Shown piece by piece: positions 32,005 to 36,258 of a DNA stretch of 36,258 nt. Location of the stretch: assembly GCA_017388605.1 (NCBI GenBank), contig JAFPIE010000089.1, positions 1 through 36,258 of the forward strand, read 5' to 3'. Under the pieces are notes generated by a model. It was not told where the DNA came from. It saw only the letters and a list, made by a program, of their open reading frames with translations, and did not search any database. Both the position numbers and the translations under genes were made by a program. This DNA comes from Acholeplasmatales bacterium (lineage in GTDB: Bacteria; Bacillota_I; Bacilli_A; Acholeplasmatales; Anaeroplasmataceae). Position 1 is the stretch's first letter; every line of letters starts with the position of its first letter.

Positions 32005-32601
32005 ATGAATGAAATGAAAAGAAGATTGAAGATGGCTGAGGATAAGCAAAAGGCCAACGAAATCATTAAGCAATTTGATCGAGTTCTTACAAACCTTGAT
32101 AATGGTATTGCAAAATGTAGGGACAAGGCAAAGGAAGCTTTAATCAAAAGAAATGATTTAAATAGCTTTAAGACATTTGCTAGATCCATGAAATACTATA
32201 GAGGTATTAAGACAAATATTGAAACAATTAAATGTCAATTTGAAAACTATTTAATTCAAGTAGAGGTAGCATCTACCTTTGTAGGCTTAAAGTCTGTTTT
32301 AGCATCTACAGCTAAAATGATGGACTCAATGCCAAGCCTAAAGAAGAACAACAAGGATTTTATGAAGTTTAAGAAGAGCATTATGAAGGGTCAGCTTTCT
32401 ATGGAATCTATCAATGATATGATGGGTAATTTAGATCCATCCTTAGATAGCGAAATGACTGAGGATGAATTAAACTCCTTAAAGGATGAAATCCTAATGA
32501 CTAGTGGTGCTGCAAATGTTTCTGTGAATACAAATCAGCAGGGCGAGACACAAACTCAAACTCAAGGAAATGATGATTTTTTCTCTGAATTAAACATTTA
32601 A
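32005..32601 (+). CDS. ESCRT-III (Snf7/CHMP)-like protein 2
   Basis: 198 aa, AAAGGT 8 nt before the ATG. Basic N-terminal half (MNEMKRRLKM; KAKEALIKRNDLNSFKTFAR) forming a helical hairpin to about 95, then STAKMMDSMPSLKKNNKDFM, FKKSIMKGQLSMESINDMMGN, LDPSLDSEMTEDELNSLKDEI and a Gln/Thr-rich tail ending FFSELNI. The order 'm-x-k-m-m ... f-k-k-x-m ... e-x-i-n-d-m-m ... acidic ... D-E-L' is that of CHMP1-3/Vps2 proteins, and the charge shifts from basic to acidic as in the family. Sequence similarity to the 193-aa protein is low, as between CHMP paralogues. Directly upstream of a Vps4-like gene. Confidence 0.62.
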   Translation: MNEMKRRLKMAEDKQKANEIIKQFDRVLTNLDNGIAKCRDKAKEALIKRNDLNSFKTFARSMKYYRGIKTNIETIKCQFENYLIQVEVASTFVGLKSVLASTAKMMDSMPSLKKNNKDFMKFKKSIMKGQLSMESINDMMGNLDPSLDSEMTEDELNSLKDEILMTSGAANVSVNTNQQGETQTQTQGNDDFFSELNI

Positions 32602-32616
32602 TGTGGGAGGGAAATT

Positions 32617-33783
32617 ATGGCCTTCAATTATGAAATGAAATATCATACCTACGAGGCTGCACTTTCTAAGGTAAAGGAATTGTTAATGCTTGAGGATATA
32701 GAAAATGGATTATTTTATTTAGATAAAGCCATTTCCTTATCCCAAGAGCTTGCAAATAATAGTGAGGTCATTGAATTTAAGAATCGCTTTATTACAGAAA
32801 ATAGAAAGCTTATTCAAATTAAGAAGAATTTGAAGGAAAAGGGCATCAATCCTTTTGTGAAAAAGGAAACTGTAAAGAGTAGTGGTGGAGGAGTGCCTGA
32901 AAAGGAAGAAAAAATAAAGTTCTTTAAAAAGGAACCACCAAGCATTACCCTAGAGGATGTTGCTGGCTTAGAGGATGTAAAAAGAGAAATTAAATTAAAT
33001 GTAATCCTACCACTAAAAAATCCGGAATTATATTACAAATATAAGGATTCTGTAGGCTGCCAAATTTTAATGTTTGGTCCTCCAGGCTGTGGTAAATCCT
33101 TTGTTGCAGAAGCTATTGCAGGAGAGCTTAAATGTGCTTATGCAATTATTAATTCCTTTGATATTTTAGATAAGTACGTAGGTGAAGCCCCAAAGAAAAT
33201 AAAAGCTATTTTCGATGAAGCAATGGAATATGATAATTGCTTATTATTCTTTGATGAATTAGATTCTTTATTTGCTTCAAGAGAAAGTGAAGACTCAACA
33301 CACACGAAGGATGTATTAACTGCATTCCTAACCTGTCTATCTGGCTTTAATTCCAATAAGGATCCTAAAAAGATTAGAGTTATTATTGGCGCAACCAACC
33401 GCCCTTGGGCATTAGATACTGCTTTAATTCGTGGTAAGAGATTTGATACGCATTTATATATTACCTTACCAGATTATGATGCAAGACATTTCTTAGTCTC
33501 TAAGGCATTTAAAAACCATATGGAACTACTTGAAAATACAGATATCACAATAGAAGAGATGACAGAAAGATTTGAAGGATATTCAGGTGCGGATATTTCC
33601 TCTATTTTAGATAAGGTAAAAACAAAAGCCCTAGAACAAGCATTATTAAATCAAAAGGAAGGCATTGAAGAAAATGTTCCTATTTGTATGAAATACTTTG
33701 ATGAGGTTATGAATTCCTATAGAAATTCTGTTTCCAAGGAAAGCCTTAAATATTTTGAACAATTTAGAAATGGAGATATTTAA
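32617..33783 (+). CDS. Vps4-like AAA+ ATPase with MIT-like domain (1)
   Basis: 388 aa. N-terminal three-helix domain (6-75: TYEAALSKVKELLMLEDIEN, DKAISLSQELANN, LIQIKKNLKEKG) like MIT; linker; classic AAA domain of the meiotic/Vps4 clade: VAGLEDVKREI (115-125), Walker A GPPGCGKS (154-161), pore loop KYVGE (186-190, Vps4 has KWxGE), Walker B LLFFDELDS (209-217), ATNRPWALDTALIRGKRF with Arg residues of the second region of homology, and YITLPDYDAR. It ends in NSVSKESLKYFEQFRNGD, like the C-terminal helix of Vps4. Expected role: disassembly of the ESCRT-III-like polymers next to it. Its TAA overlaps the next ATG. Confidence 0.9.
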   Translation: MAFNYEMKYHTYEAALSKVKELLMLEDIENGLFYLDKAISLSQELANNSEVIEFKNRFITENRKLIQIKKNLKEKGINPFVKKETVKSSGGGVPEKEEKIKFFKKEPPSITLEDVAGLEDVKREIKLNVILPLKNPELYYKYKDSVGCQILMFGPPGCGKSFVAEAIAGELKCAYAIINSFDILDKYVGEAPKKIKAIFDEAMEYDNCLLFFDELDSLFASRESEDSTHTKDVLTAFLTCLSGFNSNKDPKKIRVIIGATNRPWALDTALIRGKRFDTHLYITLPDYDARHFLVSKAFKNHMELLENTDITIEEMTERFEGYSGADISSILDKVKTKALEQALLNQKEGIEENVPICMKYFDEVMNSYRNSVSKESLKYFEQFRNGDI

Positions 33784-35171
33784 TGAGTAATTACAGTGAA
33801 TTATTACATAATGTAAAAAATTTTGTAGAAAAAAATGAATATAAAATCGCATTAAATTATCTTGAAAAACTATTAATGCTTCTAAAGGCAGATTATGATG
33901 CTGGAGTAAATAAGGTAAAGTCAGGACTTGCGTTTAATAAGCTTTTACCTGTTCGTAAGGAATTACTTAATGGTGAATTAACTAGTGTTACCTATGATAT
34001 TTTAGGCATAGAGAAAAAAGCTCCTAAGGAGGATTATTCTAAACCATCAAAATTCTTTGATGAAATAGAAGAAGAGAAAGAGGAGCCTAAGGATGATACC
34101 ACTCCAGAGGAAAAGGTATTAGAATCTGGCGAGGTAAATAATACGGATTTCCCATTTAAGTGGGATGAAATGCCAACCATAACCTTTGATGACATTGCTG
34201 GATTAGATGAGGTAAAGGATACCGTAAGAATTAAGGTATTAATGCCACTATTACATCCTGAAGCCTTCCAAGGCTATGTAACTACCGGTGGAGGTGGATT
34301 ATGTTTATATGGTCCTCCAGGTACAGGTAAGACTATGGTAGCTGCAGCAATCGCCAATACCATTCATGCAAAATTCTGTACGGTTACTCCATCCGACTTA
34401 TTACAGCAGGGTGTAGGAAATACCGAAAAGGCAGTTAAAGCCTTATTCGCTCAAGCAAGAAGCTTTAAGTGTGCTGTAATTTTCTTTGATGAGATGGATT
34501 CCATCGCACCAAAGACCACGAGATCTCAAATCTCAAGACAATTAAGAAGTGAGCTATTAGCACAATTACAGGGTATTCAAGCCTATGGCAAGAAGAAGGA
34601 TAATATCCTATTCCTAATTTGTGCGACAAATAAACCATGGGATATTGATTCTGCATTCCTAAGACCTGGTAGATTTGGTACAAAGATTTATGTAACACTA
34701 CCAGATTATGATGCAAGAAAATACATGGTAAATCATAGATTAGATAAAATTAGAGAAAATGGTATTGTAGAAATCCATTCCGATATAGATATTGATTATG
34801 TTGTAGAAAAAATGAATGGCTTTAACTGTGCAGATATAACCAATTTATTATCCTATGTTGAGGAATTATCTGTAAGAAGAGCATTTAATGACAACAGTCA
34901 AAAATATATTTGTGACGAGGATTTTAAAAATGCATTAAAGATGATTCATTCCTCTGTACAGATGGATGACATTGTTAAATTAAATGAATGGCGTAAGCTA
35001 AATGATTTTAATCGTAATCAAGAAGAGGTTAAAGCTTCCGAAGAAGAGCTTAGCCCTATAAAGAATGAACCTACTCCTTTTGAAGAAATTGATGTATCTA
35101 GTGATGATACAACTCTAAAAGCTCCAAAGATTGACTTTGAAGAACAAAAGGATGAAGACAAAACGGAGTGA
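33783..35171 (+). CDS. Vps4-like AAA+ ATPase with MIT-like domain (2)
   Basis: 462 aa, starting in TAATG overlap with the previous gene. N-terminal helical domain (1-65: SELLHNVKNFVEKNEYKIAL ... LEKLLMLLK) shorter and less MIT-like, an acidic linker (80-125), then AAA: DDIAGLDEVKDTV, Walker A GPPGTGKT (177-184), Walker B VIFFDEMDS (232-240), ATNKPWDIDSAFLRPGRFG and YVTLPDYDAR. Pore loop 1 reads QQGVGN (208-213), lacking the aromatic of K-W/Y-x-G-E, so substrate pulling may differ. A Vps4-like C-terminal helix (SSVQMDDIVKLNEWRK) is followed by an acidic 55-residue extension. Paralogue of the preceding ATPase; they may form mixed rings. Confidence 0.88.
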   Translation: MSNYSELLHNVKNFVEKNEYKIALNYLEKLLMLLKADYDAGVNKVKSGLAFNKLLPVRKELLNGELTSVTYDILGIEKKAPKEDYSKPSKFFDEIEEEKEEPKDDTTPEEKVLESGEVNNTDFPFKWDEMPTITFDDIAGLDEVKDTVRIKVLMPLLHPEAFQGYVTTGGGGLCLYGPPGTGKTMVAAAIANTIHAKFCTVTPSDLLQQGVGNTEKAVKALFAQARSFKCAVIFFDEMDSIAPKTTRSQISRQLRSELLAQLQGIQAYGKKKDNILFLICATNKPWDIDSAFLRPGRFGTKIYVTLPDYDARKYMVNHRLDKIRENGIVEIHSDIDIDYVVEKMNGFNCADITNLLSYVEELSVRRAFNDNSQKYICDEDFKNALKMIHSSVQMDDIVKLNEWRKLNDFNRNQEEVKASEEELSPIKNEPTPFEEIDVSSDDTTLKAPKIDFEEQKDEDKTE

Positions 35172-35187
35172 GGCTAAGCTTCACTCC
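35167..35187 (+). other. Hairpin at the operon junction without U-tract
   Basis: Nine-bp stem GAGTGAGGC/GCTTCACTC with one G-T pair and loop TAA, overlapping the stop codon. The following CCTCAACTTAG has no T run, so it is more likely an mRNA-stability or processing element than a full terminator. Confidence 0.55.
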
Positions 35188-35242
35188 CTCAACTTAGAAA
35201 ATATAAGTAATCTAATTACTTTTAAAATAGAGGAGGCATTTT

Positions 35243-36258
35243 ATGGTAGAAAACAAAATATTATTAAATGTCGATGAAAAGATAGCCTATAATTGCTTGA
35301 TTTTTACAAAATCAGCATACAGAAGCTATCTTGAAATAAAATTAAATGATAAAGCATTCCTTGAAAGTATATCGAATGATTCCTATCAAAATCAATTAAG
35401 TGATTTAGAATGGATAGAAAAGGAATTCTCTATTTCTCTAGAAAATGGAAAGAATTATTTGAATAAGCTCATTCAAGAGCAGGGAAATAAAGAAAAATTA
35501 GAGGAATACGAAAATACAATTGAAGCACTGAATAGTGAATTTCATAATGAACGTAGCGGAGATAAGATTAAGAGCATTAATGACAAAATTGATGGAATAT
35601 ATGATGATGTCATTTCCATCGATAAAGAGGGCTTATCCGATGAATTATATCAAAAGCTAAGTGGCATTATTAATCGTTGTAAAACAATTAAGGATGAGCT
35701 TAAGGGCTTTTTAGACAGCTATGTTAGTGATGAGCAATATGAAAAAAACGCTCTTGGATTATTTAATTCTAGCCGCCTATGGCAAAGTGCTTATGGAAAT
35801 TATAACTATAATCCATATTTGAAAACAAAAAAGGATAAAGAGGATAAAGATATTAAATATGAGAAGCTTGTAGATTGCAAAAAGCTTATAGAACAAAAAT
35901 ATCAAAATCCATTATTTAGAGTTTTTGTTCCCCTATCCTTTTTGGAATATCTATTTATCTCAAAGGATGGTAGAAGTATTACCTGCTTAGATAGAGAAAA
36001 GAAAGAGGTTTTTACATACTCTATGGAAGACGATATTATCGCATCTGGTGCGATAATGTTCTTTAAGGAAAAATATTATCTAATCATTCCTTGTAAGAAT
36101 TCCATTAAGATTATAGGAAGAGAAGGAATTATAAAGAGCTTCCCTTATAATTTCCCAATTCAAAATATGCTTGTAAAATCAATTACTGTATATAATCAAT
36201 CCGCATATATATTAATTGATGATATTGATAATAATCAAACAATTGTAGATTTTATAAG
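35243..36258 (+). CDS. Large protein of unknown function, 3' truncated by the window
   Basis: ATG 35243 behind AGAGGAGGC; the frame is open for 338 codons to the window end with no stop. The first 180 residues are helical and charged, with coiled-coil stretches (EKLEEYENTIEALNSEF, IINRCKTIKDELKGFLD). From about 215 on the pattern changes to short strands: PLFRVFVPLSFLEYLFI, ITCLDREKKEVFTYSM, AIMFFKEKYYLIIPC, KIIGREGIIKSF, a beta-propeller- or barrel-like region. No membrane segment. I do not recognise a family. Orientation, a 71-nt gap and lack of a real terminator place it in the ESCRT-like operon. Confidence 0.8.
   Translation, partial: MVENKILLNVDEKIAYNCLIFTKSAYRSYLEIKLNDKAFLESISNDSYQNQLSDLEWIEKEFSISLENGKNYLNKLIQEQGNKEKLEEYENTIEALNSEFHNERSGDKIKSINDKIDGIYDDVISIDKEGLSDELYQKLSGIINRCKTIKDELKGFLDSYVSDEQYEKNALGLFNSSRLWQSAYGNYNYNPYLKTKKDKEDKDIKYEKLVDCKKLIEQKYQNPLFRVFVPLSFLEYLFISKDGRSITCLDREKKEVFTYSMEDDIIASGAIMFFKEKYYLIIPCKNSIKIIGREGIIKSFPYNFPIQNMLVKSITVYNQSAYILIDDIDNNQTIVDFI

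Noticed and set aside
31917..32189. Antisense frames such as 31917-32189, 8155-8436, 4695-5051 and 10635-11093
   Set aside because: They are shadows of real genes, lack ribosome sites, and have the Leu/Ile/Phe-rich composition expected from the reverse of Lys/Asp-rich coding DNA.
1..36258. TGA as a tryptophan codon (Mollicutes code)
   Set aside because: Several genes end at TGA with the next start overlapping (1531, 23454, 35169) and Trp positions in conserved proteins use TGG.
27520..36258. Prophage or transposon origin of the cluster
   Set aside because: No integrase, transposase, terminase, structural phage gene or direct-repeat boundary is seen, and base composition and codon use look like the rest of the window.
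1..36258. CRISPR arrays or rRNA genes
   Set aside because: No regularly spaced repeats with unique spacers and no rRNA conserved sequence were found.

Overview
The window is AT-rich, gene-dense DNA from a low-GC Gram-positive bacterium. Genes have strong AGGAGG-type ribosome binding sites, TTGACA/TATAAT promoters with frequent TGn extensions, U-tract hairpin terminators, a T-box and an orphan yybP-ykoY (Mn2+) leader. TGA is used as a stop and Trp is encoded by TGG, so the code is standard. The gene set (CcpA, YutD, CvfB, NfuA-like, MEP isoprenoid genes, an oxidative TCA branch, many small membrane proteins) fits a Bacilli-level lineage near Erysipelotrichia or Acholeplasma/Anaeroplasma-type Mollicutes. 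That placement is inference.

Layout. 1-390: end of a tRNA operon (Ser partial, fMet, Asp, Phe) and its terminator. 551-7170: one long apparent operon: diadenylate cyclase cdaA, a 59-aa membrane protein, a membrane PAS/degenerate-GGDEF protein, 5-formyl-THF cyclo-ligase, ispD-ispF, and two tandem 7-TM diguanylate-cyclase-like paralogues. 7185-10751: LMW phosphatase, yutD-nfuA pair, pgi, dut. 10888-13440: two paralogous mini membrane proteins and a convergent zinc-ribbon/TM/coiled-coil protein. 13512-17889: rplS with a leader, a TetR regulator preceded by a promoter with a long dyad, a small protein, ccpA, and T-box-controlled tyrS. 17934-22605: icd, then acn-gltA, which together make 2-oxoglutarate from oxaloacetate and acetyl-CoA; each unit has its own dyad upstream. 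22907-25296: a five-gene operon around cvfB. 25357-25600: a second tRNA unit (Asp, Arg). 25695-27149: a divergent WYL-like regulator and a small membrane protein.

27199-36258 (running off the end) is the most unusual part. A promoter and a Mn2+-type riboswitch with terminator precede a tightly packed nine-gene operon: a cytosolic zinc-ribbon trypsin-like protease, an SPFH-like zinc-ribbon protein, a helical protein, two small helical proteins built like ESCRT-III (Snf7/CHMP) subunits, a CbbX-like AAA+ ATPase and two Vps4-like AAA+ ATPases, all three ATPases with short N-terminal helical MIT-like domains, and a large unknown protein. I read it as a candidate bacterial ESCRT-like membrane-remodelling or stress machine, possibly induced by Mn2+.

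Stretches over 300 bases without a gene: 13988-14289 holds the rplS terminator, a TTGACA promoter with a 33-nt dyad, and the tetR promoter. 22585-22906 holds two terminators, a cre-like site, direct repeats and a promoter. 25297-25694 holds two tRNAs with promoter and terminators. 27150-27519 holds a 16-bp palindrome, a promoter, the riboswitch and a 12-bp inverted repeat.
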